A stretch of 64,000 nucleotides of DNA from Priapulus caudatus (GCF_000485595.1 NW_014578063.1:25626-89625), one strand, 5' to 3'; numbered from the stretch's first letter, positions 1-11,195 are shown. Translations and numbers: made by a program. Notes: generated by a model not told the origin, from the sequence alone.

Positions 1-2273
1 CGTCGCAGCATATGCTGTCGCAGATCCCTAACCTACCCTAAATCGCCAGAATGCTCAGACATTAAGCGGTATCAATGGCTAAGAGCTACTTGCCGATCCG
101 AACAAGAAAGAACTCGAACATCCACGCTCAAACTTAAGACAGAAAAGGGATCAGACCATTGCAGCTCTGAGCTAGTGATTCTGAAGGGATCGGCGCAAAG
201 AGAAGCATCAATGCCGGCTACCAGGTAACACGCCATACTTAGCAAACGTATAACTGATGAGTGTACAGGACGGTCTGATATTCAAGGCGAGAGGCCGTTC
301 ATCCCTGCAAGCATAGAGCAAGCGCAAATGAAGAAGGCTATCACACCTCCTGCATTTAGGGAAGAGTCGTGTCTCAGGAGGCCAGAGAACACTATACTGG
401 TCAGTCCTGAACGCGGAAGATCAATGACCTTCAATATCAACTTGCCGACAGCAATGCCTGCAACTATGAAACCAAGCCAGTGCAAAAGAAACTATGATGG
501 CCCACATGAACTCCTGCGTAGACCCTGGAAATGAGGTGCCAATCGACCGCTATTTACTTGGAAGACAAGAAGACTTACCTAGGTCACGTCAGATATACAA
601 CCAGATTTCTGGTAGGTGGACAACTAAGAAGAACCAAAACTCTTTCACTATCACAGCAAAGCTGAAAAGCATTTGTCCAGAACCAGGGAATACTCAAGAC
701 AAGTGTTATTAGCGACACATGCTCAAACATTGACATCTGATGTAATTCCAGAGTATCGTCGCGAGAGACGGGATTTGAAACACGTCACAGTGAGTCCGTA
801 CACCAGCAAAGCAAATGGCAAAAGGCGGAATCATCGAGTGAAGCGCAAGCAACAGCGCCACGCTACGGAATGCGAAGAAGTCGCAGGAACCTGGAATGCC
901 ATGATCCGTCGCCCTGCTGGGAGATTCGCCACCGAGGGCAGGGGCCAACACAAGAATTGCGCAACCCCATTCAGCGTTCGAATAACCGCGTCAGGCACGC
1001 ACGCCTGTTACGCCTGAATCGACACCGAACCTGAACTCAAGCCCCTCGGTGATCAACGTCTGAAACAGAGAGAGATCAAATCGAACAGCTGAAGAATAAC
1101 CAAACAATAAGTACTACACAGACGCAAGAAAGATCTTGCCCTGCATTGAAAGAAGGGACACGCGAAAAGAAGCCCTTTTGCTAAAAGGACAACGAGAATG
1201 ATAGAAAGGTGTTGTAGTGCTAGGCTCGATGAGCGAGGTCGTAGCACGAGTGGACAACACCAGATGTGCAATTACAGACGTAATCGTGCGACATTTAAAC
1301 CACCATGGAGGAACTCAAACATCACGCGCGCACTACCATGCAACGAAAATGCATTACACATACCGGCCAAGGAATTGGTGAAATTGAGTCAATAGCAGCC
1401 GAGACTGGACGTGTAACACGAGCCAATCCACAGGCCTATTCCACAACAAATTGGCAAGAGAAGAACCCATGCAGAACAGTACTAGAGAGAAAGAACAATG
1501 TACATACGCCGACAAAAGAAATTGGCCACGCCTCAACCATACATTACTTCTCCACCCATTGCACGACCAGTGCTATTTGTTTTGTTTTTTATTTTTTTTA
1601 TTGCTTCAAACAATCACAACAACACCAGGTCAAGGTAAGAAGCCGTCAAGAGACCCCGCTCACCAACTAAGCCATTTATAAATTATGTACCGTGAGCGAT
1701 GATAGAAGGTGATCGATAGGGCCATCAGTACAATCTGACACCATACACCCAGGAAGATTCTAACTAAGTTGTTTTTAAGGATACAAAACCTACATCAATT
1801 GAACTGTAGGTCAGGATGATATTATTTGAATGTGGCATTTGTTAAAGTCCCTATAATAATGGAAAATTCGTTTGTTATCATTTGTTAGTTGACTGTGTTG
1901 TAAACAACTGTGTTGTATAGGTACGCTGTATACAAGGTTCCACGTGCACAGTGTTGAGAGTTTTGAGTTATTTCATATAGGAGAAAAGATGTATCACACC
2001 GCGTAGTCTTGTTCTATGTGTTCCCGCCCTGTATGTGTGAAGGGTCACGTGGTGTGAACGTGGTAGTTGGAAGATGGCGGAACAAGCTGTGTGTTATCTT
2101 TCACTCTGAGTTATGTTTATACTGGCGTGTTACAGTCACACAGCCTGGTCCGGTTATGGTGTAGTAAGAACACTAAATTTGGTGCTGTGACGTCAGTGAT
2201 CCGCGCTCCAAGCGGTGATGGAAAAACGATAGCCAAAATGCTTAGGGGCGAGACTGATATACCGCGTTCACAC
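1..2273. other. Unassigned sequence
   Basis: About 2.3 kb with no gene I can support. Bases 1-1690 are rich in A and C and hold several short overlapping plus-strand ORFs (for example 673-1017 and 1305-1670) that match no family I recognise. Bases 1605-1635 share a short stretch (AACAATCACAACAAC) with the Gypsy LTR at 43.18 kb, which could mean old LTR-derived sequence but is too short to rely on. Bases 1700-2260 show nothing. Confidence 0.4.
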
Positions 2274-2763
2274 GGTCATGGTTTGGCTCGAGCCAAATGG
2301 CCCAAATTTGGCTCGGGCCGGTTTGAGTCGGAGCGTTCACAAGTACACAAGTGAATACTGTCTGTCAATTTCAAATTCAAATTCAAATAAATGTTATTGC
2401 ACAAATATCTCACAGATACTTTGGCAGTATGTCGCAGGATGGCGTTGTGTACGATTCAGTGTTTCCGTTCCGAATTCAATTATCAATCTTAAAAACGTGC
2501 ATCCTGATCAAATTTTTCGAATTTTTATACTGTTTTGGACTTTATTTCGTCGAAGTACACGTTCGACACTCGCGGCATCTACCACTCAACCGATTTAGCT
2601 GGTGCTAAAATTTGGCTCGGGCCTGGTCCGACGTTTTCGATGGGACCAAATTGGCTCGTGCCAAATTGGCACGGCCCAAAAAACCAACCGTGTGAACGCT
2701 CGGCTCGAGCTAAATTTGGCGTGGGCCCAATTAGGCTCGGGCTAAAAACGTCCGTTTGAACGC
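2274..2763 (+). mobile_element. MITE family A, copy 1
   Basis: A 490-bp non-autonomous element with imperfect terminal inverted repeats: it begins GCGTTCACACGG and ends with the complement of GCGTTCAAACGG. Subterminal regions are packed with TTTGGCTCGAGCC-type palindromes. A second copy lies inverted at 43449-43905. The middle holds a short ORF (2429-2608) that is also open in the second copy, with in-frame indels. No transposase is encoded and the superfamily is unclear. Confidence 0.75.
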
Positions 2764-2915
2764 GCCTATAGTGAATACTAGCTGGGGATTTTTTGGGTGT
2801 TACTGCTTTTCTGCTATTTCATGCGTTTTCTGCTATTGCTTGCGTTTCGGCATTTCATGCGATTGCCTGATTTTGAGCCTGACTATAGTTGAGCGCTATA
2901 GGATTGCTGTTTACT

Positions 2916-3953
2916 TTTCTGCTGCGCTAGGATTCGTCTCGACTTTTCTGCTGCAGTGTATAGTCGAGCGCTAGGATTGCTGTTATTGTTAACTTTTCTG
3001 CTGCAGGAGTAGGAGGGTATATAGCGCCACCGCGCGGACATTTATTAAAATAATAAATAATTTTAATTTTAATTTTAAACTTTAATTTTGTGTATTTTTT
3101 TTTGGTGGGGGGCCTTATAAATGGTCGTCGCGACATGCTGATTAAGAATATATATGCCATGGTGTTGGGGGTGACCTCTTATGGGGGGGGGAGAAGATAG
3201 ACAGAAGGACAGACACAAATACAGACTCGCCCCCGATTCTATTATTATTCTATTATTATTTTTCTGCTGCGCTAGGATTCGTCTCGACTTTTCTGCTGCA
3301 GTGTATAGTCGAGCGCTAGGATTGCTGTCATTCTTAACTTTTCTGCTGCGCTAGTATTTTTTTGGGGGAAATCTGTTGTTTGTTTTTTTTGCCCTTATTT
3401 TGGCCTTTTTGTGCAAATTGTTTTTGGCCTAAAATGGTCGTCGCGTCATGCTGATTGAGAATATACCTCACGAGTCACCTCTTACTGGTCTCGAGAAGAC
3501 AGACAGACAGAATCAGATAGATCCGGCGATTTATTGTAGGAGATGAATACGAAACACTCGAAAATACGAAAATAAGCAGCAAGTTAAGCATTTATACCTA
3601 TATGGTAGTCGTCTATGACGCTTTCGTGTCTCCTTCGAAGGTAATAATTCGTTTATTGTCGCTGTAATTCGACAATAGAGCTACAAAATACCGCTACAAT
3701 ACAGCGAAAACGCGCACTCGATGCAGTAGGAGGGTATATAGCGCCACCGCGCGGACATTTATTAAAATAATAAATAATTTTAATTGTAATTTTAAAATTT
3801 TAATTTTAGACTTTGTTATTTTGTGTATTTTTTTTTAGCCTTATAAATGGTCGTCGCGACATGCTGATTAAGAATATATATGGTGTTGGGGGTGAGCTCT
3901 TACGGGGGGGGGAGAAGATAGACAGAAGGACAGACACAAAAACAGACTCGCCC
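2916..3953 (+). repeat. Tandem and direct duplications (345-bp period plus a later copy)
   Basis: A module containing TTTCTGCTGCGCTAGGATTC occurs at 2916-3004 and again at 3261-3353, a spacing of 345 bp. A second module, starting GTAGGAGGGTATATAGCGCC and ending in a run of AGACAGA motifs and ACAGACTCGCCC, occurs at 3009-3232 and 3726-3953, with a partial copy at 3428-3515. The whole region is therefore a set of diverged tandem copies. No coding content. Confidence 0.75.
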
Positions 3954-4034
3954 TTTATGTAAGAGATAATGGATTGGAGGCGCCAAGAGGCCTGTGGGAG
4001 GGGAAGTTTACGAGCCAATATCTCAGGCCAATAT

Positions 4035-4105
4035 CTCCAATAGCCTAGGAGTATCGTATTGACAAGCGGTTGGTCTTGTTTTAGAGAGCAAAGAATTCTG
4101 CTTAA
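4035..4105 (+). repeat. Dispersed repeat R0, left part (interrupted)
   Basis: This stretch and its continuation at 4666-4800 match 26527-26700, where the repeat is uninterrupted at this point. The junction GAATTCTGCTTAA is followed here by the MITE at 4106-4661 and there directly by TTCAATACC, so the later locus is a related empty site. Confidence 0.8.
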
Positions 4106-4661
4106 AGGGATTGTTTACTCTAGGTTCTAGGTATATTTTCAGTTAATTTAGGTTAAAATTACGCTACATAAAAAGTCATGGTTCAATCGCCATTAGAAAT
4201 ATTATTAAAAAATGTTTTAAAACTAACGACTGCAGTTTGATTACAACGACGGTGGCGCCACTCAAAGCGCACGATCTGATAAGTTGCGCAAAACCCAAAA
4301 GGGCTACAGACCGAGGGTGTTTCTTATTTAATTTAAAAGCAAAAGGATTGTAATATCTTATAAACGACATATAGTTTCAGTTATAATTTGGATAAATTTG
4401 CCCTAAAATGAATATCGTTCGGTTAAATAGCATTTAGGTATAAATATAATTGCACTTTTGTGATTAACCCTCGGTCTGTAACGTGCAAAATAAATTGTCA
4501 AATTGACAAATACGCAACTTTTTCGGGGTGGCAGCACGGTCGCGGGTGTCATGGCGCCATTCAAATTTCGTAGCGTTGATGTGTAATTAATTATAACAAT
4601 TAAATTAGGTATCTGGTAACAAATACGTGTGGGTATAGACGTCCTAGAGTCTACTATCCCT
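4106..4661 (+). mobile_element. TTAA-targeting MITE R1, copy 1
   Basis: A 556-bp element flanked on both sides by TTAA (4102-4105 and 4662-4665). The termini read AGGGATTGTTTACTCTAGG and, reversed, AGGGATAGTAGACTCTAGG. Comparison with the uninterrupted repeat at 26.57 kb confirms insertion with TTAA duplication. The target site resembles that of piggyBac-type transposases, but no transposase is present and the assignment rests on TTAA alone. Confidence 0.85.
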
Positions 4662-4665
4662 TTAA

Positions 4666-4870
4666 TGCAATACCATAAAATTATTCTAGACTCACAGGCA
4701 AAGAAGAATAATGTTGTCGTGAAATAGCACTTTTTTCCCGCTTTTCCGTTGTACACTCTAGGTATTATTAGCTCTTGATGTAGGTTTATTAGCGTCGGGA
4801 GATTGCACGCAACAGATAATGTTCGGGGACTCGAGTTTGTCGAGTTGACATCGCGAGTGTTCAGAAATTT
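4666..4870 (+). repeat. Dispersed repeat R0, right part
   Basis: Continuation of the repeat interrupted by the TTAA MITE. It matches 26575-26700, including the phrase TTATTCTAGACTC and the end GTACACTCTAGGT. Confidence 0.75.
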
Positions 4871-4961
4871 CACCGATTTTACTGCATATATATAGCTATC
4901 AAACGCAGCTTTTTATAACATCTGGTGTATGCTCATTTGCCAACTGTCTGAATTGTACGTA

Positions 4962-5515
4962 GTATGGACAAGTACTTTGATTCACTAGACAATGTAGCCA
5001 AAGCACGCTATCTCGATAAACTTGCGTGCATTGAGAATCGACACCCATACGAGAATGGAGCGAGGACCACAACTTGTGCCCATCATGCACGTACTTATTT
5101 GGATCTCGTGAATTGACTGCCTAACATTCTAGCCGAGTCCATTTTATACTCTCAATGACTTTCAGAACCACAAAAGCCTGGATGCCTACGATTGACTGTT
5201 CTGCGGTTGGGGTAGTGGTGTATCAGTCTACATCTATCATGTGAACAGTGAGAGTCCCATTTACGTTATCCGAACATGTGTTATGCTCTCCCCGTCTCTG
5301 ATTATACTATCTCTCTATCCGTGCATGGGTCGATCACGATGAGAGAATATGGGACAGGCATCATGTCAGCACAATGTAATTGTAAAGCCGGGCTTGGTGA
5401 ATTCTGTTCACATGTTGCCTCGGTGCTATTTTATGTAGAGTATGCTGCACGTGCAAGAGAAATCACCACGCACTCAAACAGCTGCCTACTGGATGCCGGC
5501 GATATATGTAAATAA
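4962..5515 (+). pseudogene. Decayed SWIM-type zinc-finger protein fragment
   Basis: Several in-order pieces of one protein can be read in shifting frames. At 4962-5116 a 51-codon ORF starts MDKYFDSLDNVAKARYLDKL. It is followed near 5115-5215 by a piece with YTLNDFQNHKSLDAYD and a stop before LFCGW. The ORF at 5276-5515 carries CNCKAGLGEFCSHVASVLF, a C-x-C-xn-C-x-H SWIM signature. This order (YTL..KSLDAY, CGW, then the AGLGExCSH finger) is known to me from large invertebrate families of uncharacterised SWIM-finger proteins, often found with YqaJ-like nuclease domains and present in many copies per genome. Here at least one stop and one frame change separate the pieces and no nuclease domain follows, so it is a fragment, probably of mobile origin. 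A diverged repeat (R2) follows it. Confidence 0.65.
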
Positions 5516-5524
5516 GTGTAAATG

Positions 5525-5700
5525 TGTAGCGGCGTGTTGCAGAGCAGCATTTGACCGGCATTTACAGGTAATTATCGGCATTACTAGGCGAAAGAGCGTA
5601 GAGAAACATTAAGACATTGGTAGTAAATACTTTCGTGTTGTAAAGCATTGCTTTTTTATTGAAAATGCTCAAAGCGTCTGTGGTCCGCCTGCGCTCTCGT
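5525..5700 (+). repeat. Dispersed repeat R2, copy 1
   Basis: About 175 bp containing GGCATTTACAGG, GTAGAGAAACATTAAGAC and TTTTATTGAAA in order. Related copies lie at 21036-21212 and 22530-22690 in the same orientation. Confidence 0.75.
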
Positions 5701-5816
5701 CACTTTACCTTGTGTTGTGATCACGCTAGGCAGCCTAAAAAAGCTGTGTGACTCTCTCTGATGCCGATTGCTGCAATTGACAACACTGCAGGAGATTGGC
5801 ATTGCGAGAGATTTGC

Positions 5817-6416
5817 TTAATAGGCGAATGAAATGAGCATAGGTGCGTTGGTCAATGCATGTACTTGTACAATGCCAGAACTAGTTCTGACTACCAACAT
5901 GGCCGGCGGCGTTGCATTGTGGGTAATTTGGAAATTTGCGGAGCCCTCTATACGAGAGGTAACTCTATCTGCACACTGACGCACCTCCACAATGTTCAAG
6001 ATAGTGTTGAGCAACGTGTTATACGCTTCACTCATCTGTTCAAGTTTCTGCTCAAGACCATAAACCATGTCCTCAAGGAAGGATTTTGAGCATCTCGCTG
6101 CGATATCTCTCTCTGCTGTGAGTACAGTGGACATGCAGTCTTTGTATTGGTACCAGAATCTCTGAATGTCGGCTTCCATATTGTCTATGACCTGATCTGT
6201 AGGTACACGTTGTATTATTGAGGCTTGTCCTGACATCTCTGTAGGCGCTCTCTGCTCTGACCTTGATTTGACGAGCATCTGAGATGCTTTGCCACGTGCT
6301 TCGCTCTTAGGTTCACATGCCGTCTGTTCAGTGGCATTCTGTTCGGCATCTGTTTGATTACCAGTTTGAGAACCATCATTCAACGTTTCCGTCGAAACTT
6401 TATCTCGAGTCGCCAT
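5817..6416 (-). CDS. Hypothetical protein, 199 aa, helical
   Basis: An uninterrupted minus-strand ORF starting MATRDKVSTETLNDGSQTGN and ending at a TAA. I do not recognise it. The first 75 residues are polar and rich in T, E, Q and S, as in a disordered tail. Residues about 75-150 are predicted by eye to be helical and may form a coiled coil (stretches such as SFLEDMVYGLEQKLEQMSEA). The last part is mixed. It has no cysteine cluster, signal peptide or membrane segment. The composition recalls the N-terminal part of some retrotransposon gag proteins, but no capsid or zinc knuckle is visible and no pol follows. No intron signals were found, and it could be a chance or transposon-derived ORF. 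Confidence 0.35.
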   Translation of the reverse strand: MATRDKVSTETLNDGSQTGNQTDAEQNATEQTACEPKSEARGKASQMLVKSRSEQRAPTEMSGQASIIQRVPTDQVIDNMEADIQRFWYQYKDCMSTVLTAERDIAARCSKSFLEDMVYGLEQKLEQMSEAYNTLLNTILNIVEVRQCADRVTSRIEGSANFQITHNATPPAMLVVRTSSGIVQVHALTNAPMLISFAY

Positions 6417-6419
6417 TGC

Positions 6420-7569
6420 ATGGGAGTATCAAGATCTCTCTCACTTTGGTTCCGAGTTACTTCGCTACATTGTCCATCAATGTAGCGCAGTTTTATTATA
6501 ACCCAACCGCTTATTTAGAGACAATGATGTTAAAGTGGTAGACATACATAGACATTACAAACATACAGTGATAGACACTTGCAATAAAGTGGCAACCCAA
6601 TTTACAAACAACCTACTTTCAACCTGAAATGTTGATAAAAACTGCAACACAACAGTACTACATCTCACACAGGCAAGTGCAAAATGTCAATAAGAGCTAA
6701 ACTGCAAATGTCTATAATCTAAAATCTCTATCGCCATGTCTACACATCACACGAAATGCATGCAACATCTAATGCAATCGGTGTCCAGTCAAATGAGTCC
6801 GTTGGCGACGTTCAGCTTTGGTTGGTTATGGTTGCTGGATAGAAAACACAGCAAGGTAAATGTTATTGTCTTAATAACAACTTTTTTGGATGTATTTGCG
6901 AAGTCGTCGTCAGCCGAAGTGTCGTCGCCTGTCAACGTGAAGACCGCTGGTGACCTCTGGTAACCTTGGTTGACACATTGTCAGGATGTGTCGTCGGTTG
7001 ACAGTAGGTCACGCTATTCGCTGTTTGCATGCAGTGCTGTCCTATGTTGACGAGTCGTAGTCTATTGCTATTCAGCACTGTTGTCTCTTGAAGCAGAGAA
7101 CTGGGTAAATTCATCGTTCAACTTGCACTCTGTCTCTGATGCTCGCCGCACGAAGTATATTGGCCGATGAGTGGAGCTGATGCAGGTATCTCCTCTCTCT
7201 TCAACTCGAGAAGTTATAGAGTTTCACTCTTGAAACCATTCGAGTATCACTGTAGCTGTCCCGAGGTTACCTATACATTGGTCGAGAATCATACAGATTT
7301 TGTTTGAATCAGTTTATTACATAGTTTTCATCATATCCGTCATCGTACAATGCCGTGAAACTCGTTGGGTCTCTGAGTAACTTGGGAATATCTCTAAGTC
7401 CAATAAATGAGGAGAATATCTCTATTTGCTCTTCCCGCGTTGCCGTAGCAAACAAAAGAGGAAGTAGATCCTATCCGGTTGGCAGAGGGATACACATGAA
7501 TTCCGAACTATACACAAACGTTTACTTATATACTGATTAAATAACTTCATCGGATCTCTATAATTTACA
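6420..7569. other. Unassigned sequence
   Basis: About 1.1 kb between the orphan ORF and the Penelope element. Only short ORFs are present and I see no repeat copy or RNA gene. Confidence 0.4.
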
Positions 7570-7696
7570 TGCTAATAACGTTAATCTCAGTTAGATTCAT
7601 AATCAGTACAAAATAACTTACTCTGACGAAATTTTGGTCCATCTCTCTGACAGACTTCTTTAGGTCGAACGTTTCCAGGTAGATGGCAGCACTGGA
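7570..7696 (-). repeat. Penelope terminal repeat, left inverted copy
   Basis: This is the inverted copy of 9028-9155, including the shared blocks TCTCAGTTAGAT, ACAAAATAACTTACTCTGACG and CCAGGTAGATGGCAGCACTGG. It joins the 5'-truncated reverse transcriptase directly, an arrangement typical of Penelope-like elements. Confidence 0.85.
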
Positions 7697-9007
7697 ATTC
7701 GCTAACACACCGATTAGCAAAGCCCTCGAAGTGATACGGAAGAAAATAGAAGATGATACCACTTTGAAGAAGAGAACGCTACTCACAGTAGACGACATAA
7801 TGGAGTTGCTGGAATTCGTGCTCACCACCACCTATTTCATGTTTGGCGGACAGTTATATCAACAGAAGTTTGGCACGGCGATGGGTAGCCCCATATCTCC
7901 AATCGTTGCCAACTTATACATGGAAGATTTAGAACAGACAGCCATCAATACAGCGTCTGAACATATCAAACCCAGATTTTGGAAACGCTATGTAGATGAC
8001 ATGCTAGCGGAGGTTACCAAGGGATCCACACGCATCCTCAATAATCATCTCAACTCAATAGATACGTCCGGCAACATACAATTCACCTCTGAAGAAATGG
8101 AAAACAACAGCATTCCTTTCCTAGACACGAAGATTGTGAGCAGAGAAGATGGTACGATTAAAACCGTGGTCTACAAGAAGAAGACCCATACCAATCAATA
8201 TCTGAACTTTTAGTCTCACCACCCGATAATTCACAAACTGGGAGTCGTCCGCACACTACTTGATAGAGCGAACACCGTTGTAACGGAACCGGAAGATTTA
8301 CGCGCCGAGGAACTTGAGATTCGACACGCACTTCGAAATTGCGGCTACCCAAACTGGACAATTGAAGACACAAAACGGAAAATAGGAATAAAAGTTACCA
8401 ACAACAAATTGAAAAAGAAGGGGAACAACTTGAAAACGAAAAATAGGGGGTTGGTTATCATTCCTTACATCAAGGGCATGTCCGAGAGGTTAGCCCGCAC
8501 CTTAAGGACATTCAACATCTCTTCAGCTTTCAAACCCCACAAGACCATCAGGAACATCTTAGTTCATCCAAAGGATAAAATTGAAAACATAAATACTACA
8601 GGATGTGTATACCGTATCGCCTGCTCGAACTGTGACAGCGCGTACATTGGGGAAACAGGCAGAAAATTTGGCACACGTTTAAAAGAACATATGACTGATG
8701 TCAATACTCACACAAAAGGAACCAGCACACGAGCGGCTCGTGCGTCCACTTCAGGACAACAGCATAAGTCAGCCATAACATACCATATTGTCGATCAAAA
8801 CCATCTGCCGGACTGGAAAGAGGCCACTGTCGTGTCAAAGGAATCAATTCCGAGTCACAGATAAATCAGAGAAGCAATTTACATCCACAGGGAACCGACT
8901 ACAATGAATAGAGCTGAGGGGTCATACCATCTATCCCACATTTACGACAACATTCTCAGATCTGCACCCACTCGAGGGGACCGCAGGCTGGAAGCCGCCC
9001 GAAAATG
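7697..9007 (+). pseudogene. Penelope-like element: reverse transcriptase plus GIY-YIG endonuclease, broken
   Basis: The reading frame runs from the left inverted repeat through 9007 and encodes the C-terminal part of a Penelope protein. The first part (to 8210) is the reverse transcriptase palm, with AMGSPISPIVANLYME and the catalytic RYVDDM box; the earlier catalytic segments are missing, so the copy is 5'-truncated. After a linker, 8600-8720 holds a GIY-YIG endonuclease, seen as GCVYRIACSNCDSAYIGETG followed by R and LKEH, with the conserved zinc-like CxxC. Two in-frame nonsense codons (TAG at 8211, TAA at about 8862) interrupt an otherwise continuous frame. Family knowledge: Penelope elements prime reverse transcription at nicks made by the GIY-YIG nuclease. 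The copy cannot make a full protein. Confidence 0.9.
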
Positions 9008-9027
9008 ACCAGGATTGAACTTCCGTT

Positions 9028-9155
9028 TCCAGTGCTGCCATCTACCTGGAAACGTTAGACCTGAGGAAGTCTGTCGGAGAGATGGACGAAAATTTCGTCA
9101 GAGTAAGTTATTTTGTACTGATTATAGATCTAACTGAGATTAACGTTATTAGCAT
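9028..9155 (+). repeat. Penelope terminal repeat, right copy, with hammerhead-like core
   Basis: Inverted relative to 7570-7696. At 9061-9099 it contains CTGAGGA, a 7-bp stem (GTCTGTC with GATGGAC, two wobble pairs) closed by a 5-nt loop, then GAAA and GTC. That is the order of a hammerhead ribozyme core, a motif reported from Penelope terminal repeats. Stem I is not convincing here. The left copy has lost core residues (CTAAAGA, CAAA). Confidence 0.6.
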
Positions 9156-9844
9156 ACTTATATACTGTTATTATAAACAAAAGTGTTAACCACATATCGT
9201 ATATCTACTAAGTAAAAAGGGCATAAAGATAACACACAATTTCAATTATGCAGTCAACAGTCAAAGGAACTGCTTGTTGCGTAAGAACATCCTGCAAAAT
9301 GCAAGCAGGCCACGCATTAATACACCACGTTACCGCACACGCTCCTGAGGGCAGTCACTCTTCTCGTAGCTAGCTACTTTTCAGGTGCGCTACATGACAT
9401 ATGGTGTACTCAGTATATATTATTATTAGATGCAATCGTTAATATATTTATTCATTGAACTATATTGCGCCTTTCCGTGAATGTTCATGTGACACTGCTG
9501 ACACGTCCACTGCTTTCTAATAGTAATACGTCGTTCTTACTACGTTTTAGTATCACGCCCCCTCTGAATTTATTTTATGGCAGCCTCCATGCTTAGGCCT
9601 AAAAAAGACGTTTGTTTCTGGTAACCCGAACGAGTTCATTTTAAACCGCCGAGTGTAAACTTATTGTGGTCTGCCAAAAAAAAAATTTTAATCCCAACGT
9701 CATATCGATTGGTGAATGCATTGATTCATTACGCACCGCTTCCGGTAGAAATTCCCGTGAAAACGATAGGGTGCTCGATTATAAAAGCACAACAAGAACA
9801 ACAATGGCGACCTCTGTAGTGGTTGCGTTGTATTTGGATGCGTG
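9156..9844. other. Unassigned sequence with one dispersed repeat
   Basis: No gene. Bases about 9355-9440 (CATATGGTGTACTCAGTATA) are repeated in inverted orientation at about 50060-50150, so this is a dispersed repeat of unknown type. Confidence 0.45.
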
Positions 9845-10510
9845 CAGTGGCGGCACCAAGGGGGGCGTGGGGGCATTAGCCCCCCAGTCAAAGCCTTTGC
9901 CCCCAGTTGCCCCCCCCAGTCAGCTCCTGCACAAAGGTTTTAATTTAAGGACACAGTTCACATGAGCAATGACAATATAAATTTTACTCCATAGGCCCAT
10001 AATGTTGCCTTTCAATCTTTGAGTTTTAACCCTAGTCTATGTAATATGAATTCTTATTGAGTGGCGGACTTCCCAACCCTTTGCGATTTTGGCGGAAAAT
10101 TTTCGCTTTCTTATTCCATTTCCGCCACTACGAATTTTCCCTTTTATTTTTCCGCGAAAGAGCAATTTCCGTGGATGGCCTATATTTACAACACTAGCGC
10201 ACTACAGTAAAATTAGAAGTTTGGATATATGGATCAGAAGTGCTCTACAATCGTGTTTATTTATCTGTTTAAGGCACACAGAGGCTCGGTTTTTCACCTC
10301 AAAAATGCTAAAAGCTCAGAGCTAATGTAGCGTAGGGCCGGCCCCTGGACCACACCAGGGGCTGTAGAGCCGGCCCTTGAACCCCACCTATTAGTTCTTG
10401 CACTACACGCTCGAGGTGGCGCGACACGATCACAACATTTTGCCCCCCAACATTTTCCCTTGCCCTCAGCTTGCCCCTCCCCCACTTTTACAATCCTGGT
10501 GCCGCCACTG
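9845..10510 (+). mobile_element. hAT-like MITE
   Basis: A 666-bp element with perfect 14-bp inverted termini CAGTGGCGGCACCA. The flanks GATGCGTG (9837-9844) and GACGCCTG (10511-10518) match at 6 of 8 positions, fitting an aged 8-bp hAT target duplication. The subterminal regions are rich in C and G runs (GCCCCC). No transposase. Confidence 0.8.
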
Positions 10511-11121
10511 GACGCCTGCATGTGTACACGGCATCAAGTGAAAACAAGTTAGGACAATCGATAGTAAACTAAAAATTGAGAACATTTTTGTTCTCATACA
10601 CCCTGAACAAACGGATACGAGTAAAGTAAATGTGAGATGTCGGACATCGCCAGATTCGCAACCGTTCGATGTGAACAGGGAATTGCAACTGAAATAATTA
10701 TCTGGAACAATTTGCAACAAATGTACTGGTGCTGGACTGGTTGCAGTTGTGGCTCGGCCATACGGAAAAGGGTTGAATGTCAGATGTGTATATGCTGGAC
10801 TGGTTTATATATATAACTAATTAATGATATATATCCTTGAGTCTGACTTTCTTGTTTCTGTACCTTCTGGGTTGAATCTCGTGAGACTTTGAAGTCATTA
10901 TGTGAGCTGTTATAAGTATAAAACAAGTATTGCTAGAATACAAAAAAAATATTTGCCTGCCTACCGTGTAAGAATTAAATAGATATATTGTTGTACGTAC
11001 ATTTCGTGTCTGTCTACTTTGTTATTACCTCAGGGTACCTCACAAGGGTGCCCGCGCCAAGCAGGACCTTTTGGGTTAGAACATCGCATGGTATACATTA
11101 TACGTCACGAGCCACGACACA
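10511..11121. other. Unassigned sequence
   Basis: Only short ORFs and AT-rich stretches. No feature that I can support. Confidence 0.4.
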
Positions 11122-11123
11122 GC

Positions 11124-11155
<32 letters not shown>

Positions 11156-11157
11156 AG

Positions 11158-11194
<37 letters not shown>

Positions 11195-11195
11195 T
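11122..11195. repeat. Compound microsatellite (AC)n(AT)n(AG)n
   Basis: Uninterrupted AC, then AT, then AG dinucleotide runs. Confidence 0.95.

Noticed and set aside
673-1670. Overlapping ORFs of 114 and 121 codons
   Set aside because: Composition is compatible with chance in A/C-rich DNA, and no domain or homologous family is recognised.
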